From Nelumbo lutea (taxonomy: Eukaryota > Streptophyta > Magnoliopsida > Proteales > Nelumbonaceae): a stretch of DNA of 64,000 nucleotides. The notes beneath the pieces were generated by a model that did not search any database, was not told the origin of the DNA, and was given only the letters and a program-made list of their open reading frames with translations. This document shows positions 1-12,739 of this stretch, one piece after another. Each line of letters starts with the position of its first letter. Position 1 is the first letter of the stretch. The position numbers and the translations under genes were made by a program. The stretch lies in NCBI GenBank assembly GCA_022828595.1, contig JAKGHH010000005.1, forward strand, positions 54,927,655 to 54,991,654, read 5' to 3'.

Positions 1-2798
1 TTTTATTCATTTGTTTGTTAGTTTGCAGAACACGGAAGCGTGTGACATCCTGTCAAAGTGGCCACACCCCACAGGAAAACGCTTGTTGGTGAGGACTTCA
101 GCCTTCAGCTATGAGAGTAGGAAAGCCAAACGCATCCTTGGGCGTTGCTTGTCGGGGACTAAAAAAAAGAGAAAAGAAAAGGAGAAAAACCAAAAAATCA
201 CAGCGTAGCATTAACTGTGTTCATCAAATGCGTGTTAAAGCTTATCCTTTTACTGCCACATCAGAAGTGGACGTGAGAGAGACGCGTTTTCTATAAGTAA
301 TTCTCTCCTACCAACCGTTGTAGGTTGTCATTTGTAGCAGCACATGGAAGCCTCTTCAGTCCATGACGCTGCCTAGGCCAAAATTGGGCTTTGATTGGCT
401 TCACCATGGCCCATGTCGGCCCCATCCTACATTGACAACTCATAGACCACCCACACCCCCACCCTTGGACCCAACCCCCCTCAACCCAACTTGGCATGCT
501 CACGTGTTGCTGATTCACTGGGCGTGACAGCGGCCCCTCCGGTCCCACCTAAACCCCCTTTTTTTGAATCTCGATCATTAAATTGGCATTTAGTCGTTCC
601 CAACGAACAATCAACCGATCGGGCAATCGCAGCCATTGAAGCAAACATCCAACGGCCATAAGAGAAAGACACCTCGGCTGAGATAGGCAGAGAGGGAAAG
701 AGATTCTTGTTATTGCCAGCCAGACCTAGGATTAGTCGACATGGATGACACATGATTAAGTGGGAAATGGGAATTAGGTTCCCCCCATAGACATCTAAAA
801 TTAAGGGGGGGAGTGTATATATACAAGAAGGGGGGGGGGGGTGTCACGTGCTGACCATGTTACAGTACACCTTGTCCACATGTGGCTCATCAAATGGGAA
901 TTTGGGGGAGCATCATACGGCTACGAAAGTTCCAAATCACCATAGATTTCGTACGTTTTATTTTTTAATTGAAAATAGCTTTATTTTTAATTCCCAGAGA
1001 CAGATAGGCTTCCAAGGAAAGATAGATGGTTAGATGCTTTTACCCGTTAAAAGGGAAAAAACATAAAAAGGAGAAAAAAAAAAGGATTTTCGGTGGCATC
1101 TCCTCTTCATCAACTTGAAAAAGCTGCCACCGAAGCTTTTTAAGGAGTCGACATAAAACTAACTGATCTAAAAATAAAAACAATAAATAAATTAATTAAT
1201 AAATAGTTGGAGGAGAAACAATAGAAAATTATTAATTAATTAATTGTAACGTGCCACTCTGCCCTAAAAATAGAAATAAACGTGCCACTTAGGATTGACG
1301 TTCACCCTTTACCGACCTACCACTCCTTCGCTTTTCAGCTCAAATTACTGGAATGCCCTTGAGGCAAATGCATGCATGTTACTGCTGGATCGATAAAGCT
1401 TGGATCTTTTTGGTTGACAAATAAGCCCTTGAAACAAATGAGAAAACCCACTTTCAAGGGTATGGTTGAGCACTTAATGCACAATTAATTCACTCCTTAT
1501 CATACTCTTGGGCACTAAATGAGGTGTCTTCATCATTTGGGTAATGAAATCAATGAATCCAAAATGCTAAATTTTGTTAAATTAAAAAGATAAGGTATAG
1601 AAATCGAAGAAAAGAGAAAGAAATGCCATTTTCATATATGCAGAAATAATTCATGAAATAACTGCACCACTAAGAAATAGTTTGAAAGGAGATCAGATCT
1701 ACTACCCATAAAATGTTTTTCATATCCTATCCACAAGGCACTACAGTTGCTCATTGAGAATATCTCTCCGTTTGTATGTTGTCATTCATAAAAAAAAATT
1801 CTCGATATATGACTAATTTTTCGATCTGAATTCATCTGAAAGACAAGAAGGGAAATATCGAATAATTGGCAAATCACCCAAAAGGTGATTGCATAATTTG
1901 TGAAGACAATGAATTCGGATTCCATAATGTATTTTAGACAGCAGAGTAGGTTGCATTCAAACTACATTGATTACAGGCTTGAAAATTAGAAGTAAGATCT
2001 TGCAATGTCATTCAATACGGTAGCTCGTAAGTAAACTAAAAGCCGAACCCAATTTCTTCTATGTATATTCATGTAGATATATTTTCCAGTAAGCTAAAAA
2101 GAGTCCAAAACCCAAATGGTGGTCGACATCTCCGTAGGTCCTATTTGGCCTCTGTGTATGCACAAGGGCCACAAATTTTCACCCAAAGTGATTCAAGACT
2201 TCAGCTCGAGGAGCGAGGGCATTTTGGGTAATATGAAAAAGGACCCAGGAGATGAAATCACTCAAGCCCTCTAAAATTCAATGAATCGATGAAATTATCC
2301 CGCAATCATTTGGAAGAATTTGTCATAAAGGAAGGGTATTATAGTAATTGTGCACGAATGTGGCCAAAGCCACTGAAACCCAAGACGCTCTCAAAAAGCA
2401 AAGCTGACCTACATGGGCCGGCTTTAACTATATTTAGCTGGACAGACAAAAACCAACTTATTATCACCATCGTCGCTATCTGCAGCTGTAGCCGCTGATG
2501 ACGAATTTCTCTCTTTTTTTTTTTTTTTTGATTTTTGTTTTTTTTACTTCCCTTCTGCCATTTTCATTACTAGTAAACTCCCAAGAGAACCCAAATCATG
2601 CTCTAGTGTTCTAAGAAAAAAAAAGTTAGAATTGAAGATTCGATTACTGGAGGCAGGAAAAGAAAAAAAGAGGTTAAGGGAGATTGAGAGGCTGAGCCCA
2701 CTTAAATAAACCAACAAATTCACCCCACCCATCTTCACATAAACCTGTTAATTCACCTTCTTTCGTTAGATTTTTCAGCTGTAACTTCCGGCGAGTTC
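1..2798. other. Intergenic DNA and promoter/5' leader of the trihelix gene
   Basis: No gene is supported here. The sequence is mixed in composition, with homopolymer runs (G near 831-841, A near 1074-1082, T near 2513-2529) and AT-rich stretches near 1180-1250. Short open frames lack recognisable domains. The last 300-400 bases should hold the promoter and 5' leader of the trihelix gene; a weak TATA-like run (ctatatttag) lies near 2430, but no transcription start can be fixed from sequence. Confidence 0.5.
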
Positions 2799-5093
2799 AT
2801 GTTGGGGGTTTCAGGTTTGATCGGGAATTCGAGTGGTGGAGCCACCGACGGGAATCATGAAGGTGAGGTGGGTGCTGTTGGGTCGATTGCAGGTGGATTT
2901 GGACAGGAGGAGAGGGGGAGAGAGGGTGAGCGGAATTTGGCCGGAAATCGGTGGCCTCGTCAAGAAACGTTGGCGTTACTGAAGATACGGTCTGAAATGG
3001 ACGTTGCTTTTCGTGACTCCACTCTCAAAGGTCCACTGTGGGAAGAGGTTTCTAGGTAATTATATATTCGCTTATCTAGCTAGGCAGCTTTTGATTTGTT
3101 TATAGAGCAATTTTCTTTTGGGTTTTTCGTCAAATGCTTGTTTTGAAATCCAACGTAGTGGATGTTTTTCGTTCGTTAGGACGAATTCAGCGACAAAACC
3201 CAAGTAGGAGAAGGAGAATTCAAAATTGAGGCTTTTGTTTGTTGTTTTCTGTACATTTTCCTTTTCTCTCTTCGATAAGATCTATAAAATTTTGGGTATC
3301 GAAAGATGGGTTTCAAATTTTTTTTCTTCTCCATCCCAATTTTCATTTTTCGGCAGTGGAATTCGAAGCAAGATAACAGAAAATTCAGTCCTTGTTGCAT
3401 GGATTTCATTTCTTCCTTTTCCAAGTCTTCGCTTTTTATTTGTTTGTGAATCTTGGGCTGATTTATAGCAAGTCTAGGACAGAAGCAAAATTGTACTCAA
3501 GAAACCATCTTGGCTTCAGCTTTCTTCGCTTCTTAAAAAGCAGACTTGTCTCAGTCTTACAATCATAAGTTCATGGCGTAGTTTATGATGTTCTGATTTT
3601 TTAATCCAACCACACTTCTCTTTCTTTTGGGTTTGACGAAGTTATTTTATTTGTAAATCTTTGTTTTTAGATTAGATTTTATTGGTGGTTTCGAGATATA
3701 AAATTAAAAAAGAGAAACGGAAATGGAGTTTTTCGAAACTGTTGTTATCAGGAAACTAGCAGAGCTTGGGTATCACCGAAGTGCCAAGAAGTGCAAAGAG
3801 AAGTTCGAGAACGTGTACAAGTACCACAAGAGAACCAAGGATGGAAGAGCTTCTAAGCAAGACGGCAAGGCCTACCGATTTTTCGATCAGTTAGAAGCAC
3901 TCGATAACCACTCACTTCCTCCGCTTTCGCCACAAAAAGTGCTTCAAACTCCTACTACGACGATGCCCACGTCGACGACGACAGCGACGACGACGACGAC
4001 GACGACAACGACAACGACAACGACAACAATGCCGAAGGAAAACCCACCAAACATCACTCAACACATTGTCCCATCTTCTATCCAGAACGTTAGTACTACC
4101 GATTTCGTCTCTACCTCCGCCACCTCATCATCATCGACAGACTCCGATGAAGAATCGGAAGGGACGCGGAGGAAGAAGAAGAAATTAATGAATTTCTTCG
4201 AGAAACTCATGAAGGAGGTCATTGATAAACAGGAGAGGTTACAGATGAGATTCCTAGAAGCACTAGAGAAGCGGGAGCGCGAGAGGGTGGAAAGAGAGGA
4301 AGCATGGAAGATCCAAGAGATGACACGAATGAATCGGGAACATGAAATATTAGTCCAAGAGCGATCAATCGCCGCGGCAAAGGATACAGCTGTGATTGCA
4401 TTCTTGCAGAAGATCTCAGAACAGTCGAGTCCGGTGCAATTGAGGGAAGTGCAATTGCCGGAGAATCAAATGCCATCGGAGAAAACCGTGGAGCCTCCAC
4501 GAACAGATAATGTTAATAACGTCGTGGAGACATTCAGTCCATTGAGTTCTTCTCGATGGCCCAAGTCTGAAGTTCAAGCTCTGATCAATCTTCGAACCAA
4601 CTTGGATCTCAAGTATCAGGAAAATGGGCCCAAAGGACCTCTATGGGAGGAGATCTCATCCTCCATGAAAAAGCTTGGTTACAACCGGAGTGCGAAGAGG
4701 TGCAAAGAGAAATGGGAGAACATCAACAAGTACTTCAAGAAGGTAAAGGAGAGCAACAAGAAGAGGCCGGAGGACTCTAAGACATGCCCGTACTTCCACC
4801 AACTCGACGCGCTCTACAAAGAGAGGACGAAGAAGATGGATGATTCATTCAATCCCGGATATGGGTTGAAGCCGGAAGACCTAGTGAGGGAGATGATGAG
4901 TCTGCCTGAACAAGCAAGACCCCTCCGACAGGAACCACCACGGCCGGATTCTGTAATGGAAGATATTGGCAGCGAGAATTTAGATCAAAACCAAGAAGAA
5001 GATGGCGATGAAGACGATGAAGATGAAGCAAGTGGGTACGAGATTGTTACCAACAACAACAACAACCCGTCCTCAATGGCCATGGTTGAGTGA
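2799..5093 (+). CDS. GT-2/GTL1-type trihelix transcription factor, two exons
   Basis: The CDS is join(2799..3055, 3752..5093), 532 residues. Donor AG|GTAATT and acceptor ATCAG|GAAAC restore codon phase across an Arg codon inside the first trihelix domain, where GT-2-clade genes usually carry their intron. The order is: Gly-rich N-terminus; trihelix 1 (about 50-136, NRWPRQE and LWEEVSR motifs); Thr-rich tract (about 153-178) encoded by a microsatellite; acidic Ser/Asp patch then a basic RRKKKK cluster (about 225-230); a long charged, probably coiled-coil central helix (about 226-306); trihelix 2 (about 353-440, SRWPKSE, GPLWEEISSSM, CKEKWENINKYF); and an acidic C-terminus (about 500-513). Family knowledge: GT-2 proteins bind GT-elements in promoters and act in the nucleus in growth, trichome or stomatal programmes and stress. 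The length is slightly under the usual 570-670. The exact orthologue (GT-2, DF1 or GTL1) cannot be decided here. Confidence 0.93.
3056..3751 (+). other. Intron 1 of the trihelix gene
   Basis: A 696-bp T-rich intron begins GTAATT and ends TTATCAG. The exon 2 reading frame stays open for nine codons upstream of the acceptor, giving a misleading ATG at 3723. Translation from that ATG would remove the first half of trihelix 1, so it is not used as the start. Confidence 0.9.
3969..4029 (+). repeat. (ACG)n/(ACA)n coding microsatellite
   Basis: An imperfect trinucleotide repeat inside exon 2 encodes an almost pure Thr run between the first trihelix and the central helix. It stays in frame, so length changes would alter the linker by whole residues. 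Confidence 0.9.
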
Positions 5094-5337
5094 GACAATG
5101 TGGAATAACTTTTATCAGAGCTCATGTGGGTGTGTCACTGGGTGTGTCTGATCTTTGGAAAGTGGGTCAGATTTGCAGAGGTTGTCGCATAGGTAAGTGG
5201 GTCAGATTCCGGTTGGCTTGAAATGCGGTGGACAAACTTCATCAATTTGATACATAAACATATGGAAATTGGGTGTAGCTTACGATGGGTATCTTATATT
5301 TTAAATTTATTTATTATTTTGCTTAAAAAAAAATGTT

Positions 5338-5365
5338 AGAGAGAGAGAGAGAGAGAATAAATAAA
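5338..5365 (+). terminator. Candidate polyadenylation signals after the trihelix gene
   Basis: Two overlapping AATAAA hexamers (5356-5361 and 5360-5365) directly follow a (GA)n tract, about 265 bases beyond the stop codon. This is a plausible 3' UTR distance. Plant poly(A) signals are degenerate, so the true cleavage site is inferred. Confidence 0.45.
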
Positions 5366-7361
5366 GGACTAATGCTACATCTATAGACTATAGAGGGGGA
5401 GAGACATTGAGAGGGGTACAGAATAAAGAAGGGACTCAAGTGTTAAATTTCTGTTCTCTTTGGCAACAATTTGTGTAGGCCACTGTACTGAGTGTTTATT
5501 TTGGTGAGTAAAGACCATTGTCTTGACATTAGTGATCAACAAAATACAATTAACCAAAACCCAAGTTTTCTAATCTACATTCCATTCATATGTGCAGTTT
5601 TCTTGTTTGGGGGATCCTAATAAATGCTTGTTCAATTATTTTATGCTTATGGAAGTGACTAGTGAGTGATCTCTATTCTGTGCTCAAGTCTGTCTGCATG
5701 GCTGCTCATGACAATCGGGTAGGTTATTAGAAAGTCTGAGAATCTGAATCGAGATATAGCTAGCTAGACCAGCTGCTAGGAAACAGTTACATTCATTTCC
5801 CAGGTAAAAAAAAATGGATTTCTTCACTAGGGTTAATTTAACTGATATTTTTTGAAAATGGGTTGGGGTGGGGCCAGGACATGACCATAATTTGATGGTT
5901 GTGATCATCTGATTAAGTTTCTGATCTATCCTCAAGTTTGCCTGCCCCCACCAAAGGAGATACCCTAGATAGGGCCAAATTGACAAGAATTGTGCACTTC
6001 AAACTAGTCTGCCATTTTCCAATGAGGATGCCTAGACAATGAAAATACCCCAATACGAATCAAGCAACAAGGAAGACAAACGTAGCACAGGTGTTCGACT
6101 GCACTTCTCACAGCTCTTAACCAAACCAAACCAAACCAATCCGTTATTGAGACTTGCACGCAAGTCTGATTTGATCAATTTGATACGGTGGTATTGGCCT
6201 TTGCATCGAAATGACGATCAATTAAAGATGGGACCCATGTGACGATTACTTCCGGGGTGGGTTTGTTGGTTGTCCTTAGTAATTGCTTGGAGAGATGTCT
6301 GATTAATTAATAACTTTAGATGTTTGGCTAATTCCTGCTGCTCTACACAAGGTTTCAGGGTACCCTTGACCTAATTCAGAGGCCAATTTCATCACCAAAG
6401 CAACAAGTTTTGGGATCATCAGATCATGGTTGTACATTTCTTATTGGGTGGCCGGACTGTTGCATGCAGGAAATTTTTCCTAGGGATTTCTGTGTTTATT
6501 TTATTCAACCATCTGTCTCCCACAAATGCTTGAATCTAATTGGGTTGTAATGTGACAGATTTGTATGATTATTTTAGTTCCTTACATGTGGTGAGTGTGA
6601 GGGCAACTTCTTCTACTGCTGCAGATTTACTGTTGGATTACCCAGTTAGGGTTTAGCTTCTGTTGGAGTCATGTGGGTTGTAATTAATGAAACTTTATCA
6701 CTTAAAAGGATCAAAACTATATATAATATATATATGCAGAATATATTATACTGGTTTGCTTAATGTTCACAGTGGAAGCATATCATGATGTAAGGGCTGT
6801 TTGGATGTCATCGAAGTGGAATGATCTCATTATGGTTTTCCTTTGGATTTTAGCTTGCTAGTTCAATTTATGTAGTGGAATCATTCCAATTGTTAACAGA
6901 TTATCTGAGAATTTGATGAATGGATAAGTCTTCGGGCGTTTTTTTTTTCAAAAAATTTTAAAATATATATATAGGAAGAGATCATTTCGGGGTTTCAAGT
7001 AATTAATATTGTTATTATTTCCTAATTTTTATTTAAGGCGAAATTAATCTATTTCGAATGATAAAACCATTGAATTTGAATACTACTGAAAACTAAAATG
7101 AAAATATTTCATTTGTATTTGTATGAGTTCAAATTAATATATGATCAAAATGTTCCAAGTATAACAACATATAACTGAACTACTGTTAAGGTATGGGTCC
7201 ATATTTAGTTTTTCTTTCGTGTTTTTTTTTTTTTTGGGACATGCATGGTGGTTAATTAAATTGATTGGCCCATTGTTACACATTGAATAAAAAAAAATTC
7301 TAACATTGAATGAAGAAATATATAATATTATATGAGTTTACATATCATAAGTAGTAGTTAA
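5366..7361. other. Intergenic, no gene seen
   Basis: AT-rich DNA with short unsupported open frames on both strands. A Tourist/hAT-like terminus (GGGCTGTTTGGATG) occurs at about 6796-6809, but I found no matching second end, so no element is called. Confidence 0.5.
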
Positions 7362-7627
7362 GGCAGTGTTTGGTTGCAATGCAAATAAATTTGCACTGAT
7401 GCAAAACCATAGCTGTGCAAATGATTTGAGTGTAAATTCTGACCTATTTTTGTTTTAAATTTTATCTTGTTTTGTTTGATTGCACTACAAATGAGAAGTA
7501 AATTAAGTCATGAAGTAGAATAAAATAAAATCCAAAACAAAATTAAACAAGAATTTGCATTTTTTCATTTGCACTCCTATGCATTTGTGCTAGTGCAAAT
7601 AAATTTGCAATGCAACCAAACACAGCC
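7362..7627. mobile_element. Tourist-like (PIF/Harbinger) MITE, copy A
   Basis: A 266-bp element with long terminal inverted repeats. The left end begins GGCAGTGTTTGGTTGCAATG; the right end, reverse complemented, begins GGCTGTGTTTGGTTGCATTG, and the arms pair for about 40 bases. It is flanked on both sides by TAA (7359-7361 and 7628-7630), the typical 3-bp PIF/Harbinger target duplication. There is no coding capacity, so it depends on a transposase elsewhere. Confidence 0.9.
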
Positions 7628-7837
7628 TAAACTTCCCTTGTTGATCTAAATGTGATACACAGAAGCTAGCTAGTTTTGCATGCAACCATATATATGCAAT
7701 ACTGAGAAAGCAAAGGCTGCCGGTTTATTTTGTTTGTCTGGGTGAGAGAGTGAGCTTCTTAAGGACATAGCCAGTTTAACTATGGATCTCACTGTCTTGA
7801 CTCTCTTAGAGGGTTGCTCATGTGCAGAAAGTTTGTG

Positions 7838-8245
7838 ACTAAGGGATCATTTGCTACGTAGCTGACCAACACACCAGAAGCCCTTTCCTGGGGGCTAATA
7901 TGTTTGAAGCCATAGGACTGATGGAATGAGATGTGGAAAATCTGGCTGTTTAGCCTTTAAGACTGAAATAAATTATCAGGCTTATAGCTAGCCAACATTT
8001 TTCTGGCTGTTTGCCTGCACTGCTTCTCAGAAATTCTGCAACTCGAGAAGAAATCTATTCTTTTCTTTTTTCTGGGGAAGGGGGACGTGTGTCATTTACC
8101 AAGAGGTCAATACACCAGAAGTCCTTTTTCTTGGGGTGTGTCAAAAGCCTTAGGACTGATGGATGGCAAATCAAGCTGTTTAACCTTTAAGACCGTAATA
8201 CAAATTATCATGCTTGGCACTGGCAGCCAATAATTCAGTGGCTCT
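7838..8245 (+). repeat. Diverged direct duplication
   Basis: Segment 7838-8010 recurs in the same order at about 8083-8245. Shared blocks are ACACCAGAAG..CC, a TTAGGACTGATGG-like run, GCTGTTTA-CCTTTAAGAC, and an AAATTATCA-GCTT block before GCCAA. A third, shorter trace (TATGTCAAAAACCC, GACTGATGGAAT) occurs at 8268-8309. No protein domain is visible, so this is probably an old local duplication of noncoding DNA. Confidence 0.6.
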
Positions 8246-9672
8246 CTTCTCTTTCCAAGCGACTTTGGTATGTCAAAAACCCTGCTACTAATTAAGACTG
8301 ATGGAATCCCAACAATTTAGGGTATAAATTGGAAAGGTCTACTCCTATAGGTTGTTTGGTTCAGACAAAAATAGGAATGAAAATTAAGGGAATGACTGGA
8401 GAGTGCCATTCCATCAAGAATGAGAATGAGATTCCGATTCGTTCAATCAAATGATTGAAATTGGAATAACTCTGATTCTGACTTTAGACCCTATTAATCA
8501 CGCAAACCAAATGGGCCCTTAATTAATTGCACTGATTTAGTCTTTATGGTTATAACCAAGGAGGACCCATTCTCATAGAAGGATTGTCTTATTGCCTATA
8601 AATTGTAGATCAAGAAGCTGGAGTTGTGGGTTAGGAGAAGCAGGCGCGGCAAGGGCTAGAGAAAAGCTATTGGAGAAAAACAGACCCACCATCTCGACAA
8701 AGCTTTTGTGATTGTGAAAGAAATGGTAGATGGAGAGTTGGCAAACAAAAAAAAAAAAAATGGTGGCAATTACGTTCCTGAACTAAGTTTTTTCAACCCA
8801 CCAGCTTTAGGCCTGAGAATTGTCCCTTGTCATTTAGGAAATGCATTTCCATATGTCACTTTCACAGGAGTTCTCTATATATTCATCAATGGGGTCGTCT
8901 CTCGTCTGTATATATTAAATACATGCAGAGTGCCTAAGATAAAGACAGATGGCTAGGGCTAACAAGAAGAGGGTCATTCTTATATCAGCGAATCCCCTGA
9001 AGTCTCGGCTTTAATGCATCAAGTTGATGAAGTACCAGTGCTGCTGTGCACAGATGTGTGGCTTTCATTCAAAGCAAGGTGTGCAAAGGAGTGTGTATTA
9101 GATGCAGATCCGGGTTTAGCTCAATTTGGTTTCACCATGATTCTAGGGGCAAACTTAGCATTTGCTATTAATCTGTGTGGGGCTCTTGCTGATGAGAATA
9201 GGGTATATAGGGTCCAAGGTAAAAGTGGAAACTTCAGACAATGGTCATGGATGTTGAGATTTCATAAGTCATCAAGTGATTTTCTACGTAGATAGCTAGT
9301 GTTTTAGAAAATCATCAAAAAAGTAAAGTCCAAAAATGGTTGAACTAGGGTAGAAAAGGGTCACCAAATGCAGGCAGCTGGGTTGAAATAGGACTAAACA
9401 GACTCCAGCTTGGAGTACTTAAAACAAGTAGAGAACCGACAATGCTTAGGAGAGGATCAGTGTGGTTAACTAGGTCTTTTCTTGAACTGGCTTGGTGGGT
9501 TTATTCGGCTGGGACTAGCCCACCACTAGGAGCTGGTCTGTCGAAAGTTGAAGAATCCACCACACTCTACTGGTAGGACCATCCAAAAGCTTGCCCAATA
9601 AGTGGTGCGAATCCTTTTACGGGTGGATCATATTGAACTGTCAAAACAATAGACTTCATGTGGCTATCTCAG

Positions 9673-9709
<37 letters not shown>

Positions 9710-10620
9710 GGTAGTGCAAAATATCTCAATCCGAAGTTGCAGTTAGTGTTTGAACTTGTCACCTTTCAGGGGGCAATGGGCCATATTGGAGAATTTTGTG
9801 CTCTTAACCACTCAAGTTCATCTCGAGAAGTCCAAATTCATGGGTCCTTTAATCTTGCTTTACACAACTGGGATAATTTTTCCTTTCTTTTCACTTTCCT
9901 ATAATAGCTTGAGTTGGGTACTTGGATCTCAACTAATTAAGGAGATCAATTTCATACTGTAACTCTTTTAATTAACATTTTGTTTTCCTTTAATTACTTT
10001 AGTCATGGACTCATAACCATGATCTCTGGTGTTTCTGTCATGGCTCGATTTTACATAGCAGTAGAACCAGTACTGCTTAATTTTTCCATGGAGGCATTTG
10101 AAGGCCAGGGTCCAAGTATGGGCCAAACTGCCAAAGCCCCAGCTTCCATACATCACCATGGGCAGGCTTCTAGCAGAGTTGCATGGCTCAGGCTCATATG
10201 ATGAAGTGATTTTGGCCACTCAGTCTTGTATTGTAGCCCAAAGTGGATCTTTTGTATCTCTATTTTCAGAAATATTTTTTCAACTTTATGCCATGTTACG
10301 GGTCCTTGGCATCCTAATTGCTACTTGGCCATTTGGGCCCTATGTGCATGGCCACGCTTACTCATCCTACACCATCAACTTAGAATCTGCAAGAACATGT
10401 AGGATTCCATTTACTATGCTGCATTTTTGTATCTGGAAAAGGAAGTGGTAATTGATTGTGGTGAATTGGTGATGTAGAGAAAGAAGAATCATCTATTATA
10501 AAGTGGATATAAGACTTAGCAGCGCATATATATTGAAAAGGACTTAGGTGAAAGTAATAAAAAATTATTAATTTAGTAGGTTTTTGGCATCGGTGCTGGG
10601 AATACCATACCATTTTCTCA
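8246..10620. other. Intergenic, no gene seen
   Basis: Open frames of 70-117 codons (for example 9014-9295 and 10098-10451) show no recognisable domain, splice context or consistent codon pattern. A (TC)n microsatellite lies at 9677-9707. A possible degraded MITE with GGTTGTTTGGTT at 8350 and AACCAAATGGGCCCT near 8505-8519 is too weak to call. Confidence 0.45.
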
Positions 10621-10659
10621 TAAAAATAGTGTTGGGCATGTGTAAGTTATAAGCATCAT

Positions 10660-11025
10660 TTTGCTTTTTTTTTTTTTTTTTTGTTTGAAAGTGGTGTTGC
10701 CACATAGGTTGTTTTCTGGGAAAACAACAGTTGTTTTGTTTGGTACTAGTGCTGTAGAACCGTTTTCAGCATTAGTCATATTATCCAATGTCTAAGACGA
10801 TGTTACATCATTGCATGGCTGGCAGTAGTGAGCTGTTTTCTGAAAAAAAAAATGTCAAATTTGGCATTGCTTCATATCACACTTTCTCGATTTCTAAGAC
10901 ATGGTCTGAAGCAATATTTTTTTATGAAAAAATGATAACAAATAAGATGCCGTTTTCTGAAACACCACCTTTTCTTATGTGGCACCTACATGGTGCCATT
11001 TTCTTAGTTGGGACAAGGCTTACAT
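10660..11025 (+). repeat. Dispersed repeat of unknown class, copy 1
   Basis: This segment shares several blocks, in order and orientation, with 36190-36500. They include GTCAAATTTG, CATATCACAC-TTCTC, TTTCTAAGACATGGT, a following GTTTTCTGAA-CACC block, and a GTGGCAC/GTGGTGC motif near the end. It has no long ORF or clear terminal repeat, so the class is unresolved. Confidence 0.6.
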
Positions 11026-11263
11026 GATGATAATGACAAAAATCAATTTATTTTTGCCTTTTGAAAGAAGAACGGAGTCCAGGAACGTGTTTTTTGCTGA
11101 TGTGGAAATTTCAAAAACAAATGAAAACAAAAAACATTCATGATGTAAAATACCCTCTAAGGGGTAGAAAATAATCTTGCTTTAAAAATCAATTGAAATA
11201 TACTTTTTCTTCTTTTACATACTGAGGAATCTTTGTATTCTAGCCATTTTATATTGAAGCTAT

Positions 11264-11312
11264 CCTCCTCCTCCTCTTCTTCTTCTTCTTCTTCTTATTA
11301 TTATTATTATTA
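11264..11312 (+). repeat. Compound microsatellite (TCC)n(TTC)n(TTA)n
   Basis: Three adjacent trinucleotide repeats with pyrimidine-rich units grade into one another by single-base change of unit. No gene is attached. Confidence 0.9.
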
Positions 11313-11698
11313 GGGGGGGTGTTAGCTCATCCTCTTCCCTTAACTTGGGTGGCATCCACTCAACGAGTCAAAGAACCTACGAACTGAGCCACCATCAATT
11401 AGCGAAGCTATTATACTGTGTTCTGTGGCACTAGCACACAATTAACCAAAAACCAACAAAATTGGAAAAATTGGGGATTGTTGGACAATGTAAGTGGTTT
11501 TGTCTTTCAAAACAAAAACAACTGCCATGTTAGCAAACACCCTAGCCCTTAATGATTCATTTTCCATTTTCTTACTGATTAAATGTCATTTTTAAGCAAA
11601 TGAGTTGTGTTCATTTTACGTGCAACAAAATAAAACCTCAATTCGGAGGTGGGGTTTGTAAATATGTATGACTTTGATTTTTGACGAATGACCCCTAA

Positions 11699-11957
11699 GA
11701 CTGTGTTTAGTTGTAGTGCAAATCAAAACTATGGTAGTATAAATGATTTGAGTGCAAATTTTGGTTTATTTTTGTTTTAATTTTATCTTATTTTGTTTTA
11801 TTACAGTACAAATGAAGTAAAATAAGACCAGAAATAGAATAAAATAAAACCCCAAACAAAATTAAACCAGAATTTATATATTTTTTTCATTGGCACTCCC
11901 TTGCATTAATAGTTTTGTACTAATACAAATAAAATTGTATTACAACCAAACACAACC
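11699..11957. mobile_element. Tourist-like (PIF/Harbinger) MITE, copy B
   Basis: A 259-bp relative of the element at 7362-7627 in the same orientation. The left end is GACTGTGTTTAGTTGTAGTG and the right end is CATTACAACCAAACACAACC-like. Both sides have TAA (11696-11698 and 11958-11960). The interior shares AAATGATTTGAGTG and TTTTGTTTTAA-TTTTATCTT blocks with copy A but is more degraded at the termini, so it is probably older. Confidence 0.85.
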
Positions 11958-12739
11958 TAAATTTAAAATTGTTATTTTTTGAGTTATATTGGAGAGAGTG
12001 AGCTCATATCTGTTGTGAGCACCAGACAGGATTCAATAGATCCATTTTGCCGTTCAGCTATGACATAAATCAAAAGAAATGCCAAGAAGAGTGGACTTTT
12101 GAGCCGTATTTTTTCACCAATTCCATGAAAAATGGAATCGCGGAATCCGTGTCTCGTTTCCGCTTCCGCTACAATCCAATTCCAAACACAGCCAAACAAC
12201 AACAAAAAAAAAGGGTTTTCCTAAATTCCATTGGAGCTTGCTTCTTGCAGCTGCTGGTACTCGGTGGTCGGTAGTCCAATCCAATGTCAAACACCTTGAG
12301 CCCTGGGGAGGGTTGGAGCTTGGCGATTTAAAGAAAAGTACGGTTGACACCTTAGATTCCAATTTGTGGGCTCCATTCGTGGGCCCCACACGAAGATTCC
12401 AATTACTTCAAAAGCAAAATAGTCGTATCAGTTTAACCACTAATAAAAAAGAAAAAACAGATTTTTGACGGTCAGAAAACGAAAACGAGGGAGGGTACTG
12501 GGTACTGGGGGCGAGACGGTTCAGAGTTCAGAGACCGATCAATTTATGTGATGATGAAGGGACATTCAATCAAACTGCATTATTTTGTTGTCCCAGCCGT
12601 TTGTCATATGATGTCAGCTGCTACTTGTGTACCCTGGTTCAGCTTGTCGCAAATGAAGTCGAGACTCTTCCTCCCATACGACTTTGTGGTACAAGGACCC
12701 TGAATGTTTTCTTTCTGTCCTTTGTATATATATTTTTTG
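11958..12739. other. Intergenic, no gene seen
   Basis: Short open frames on both strands (for example 12114-12389 minus) have no recognisable product. A CCAATTCCAAACACAGCC string at 12175-12192 resembles a MITE terminus, without a partner. Confidence 0.4.

Noticed and set aside
3723..3751. Alternative ATG start for the second exon of the trihelix gene
   Set aside because: It lies in the intron. Starting there removes half of trihelix 1, and the splice join at 3055/3752 restores the domain exactly.
6796..7361. MITE start GGGCTGTTTGGATG
   Set aside because: No matching inverted end found before the TAA-flanked element at 7362.
8349..8519. Possible MITE with GGTTGTTTGGTT and AACCAAATGGGCCC ends
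   Set aside because: Terminal match is short and no target duplication is found.
10098..10451. 117-codon + frame
   Set aside because: No domain, no splice or promoter context, and atypical composition.
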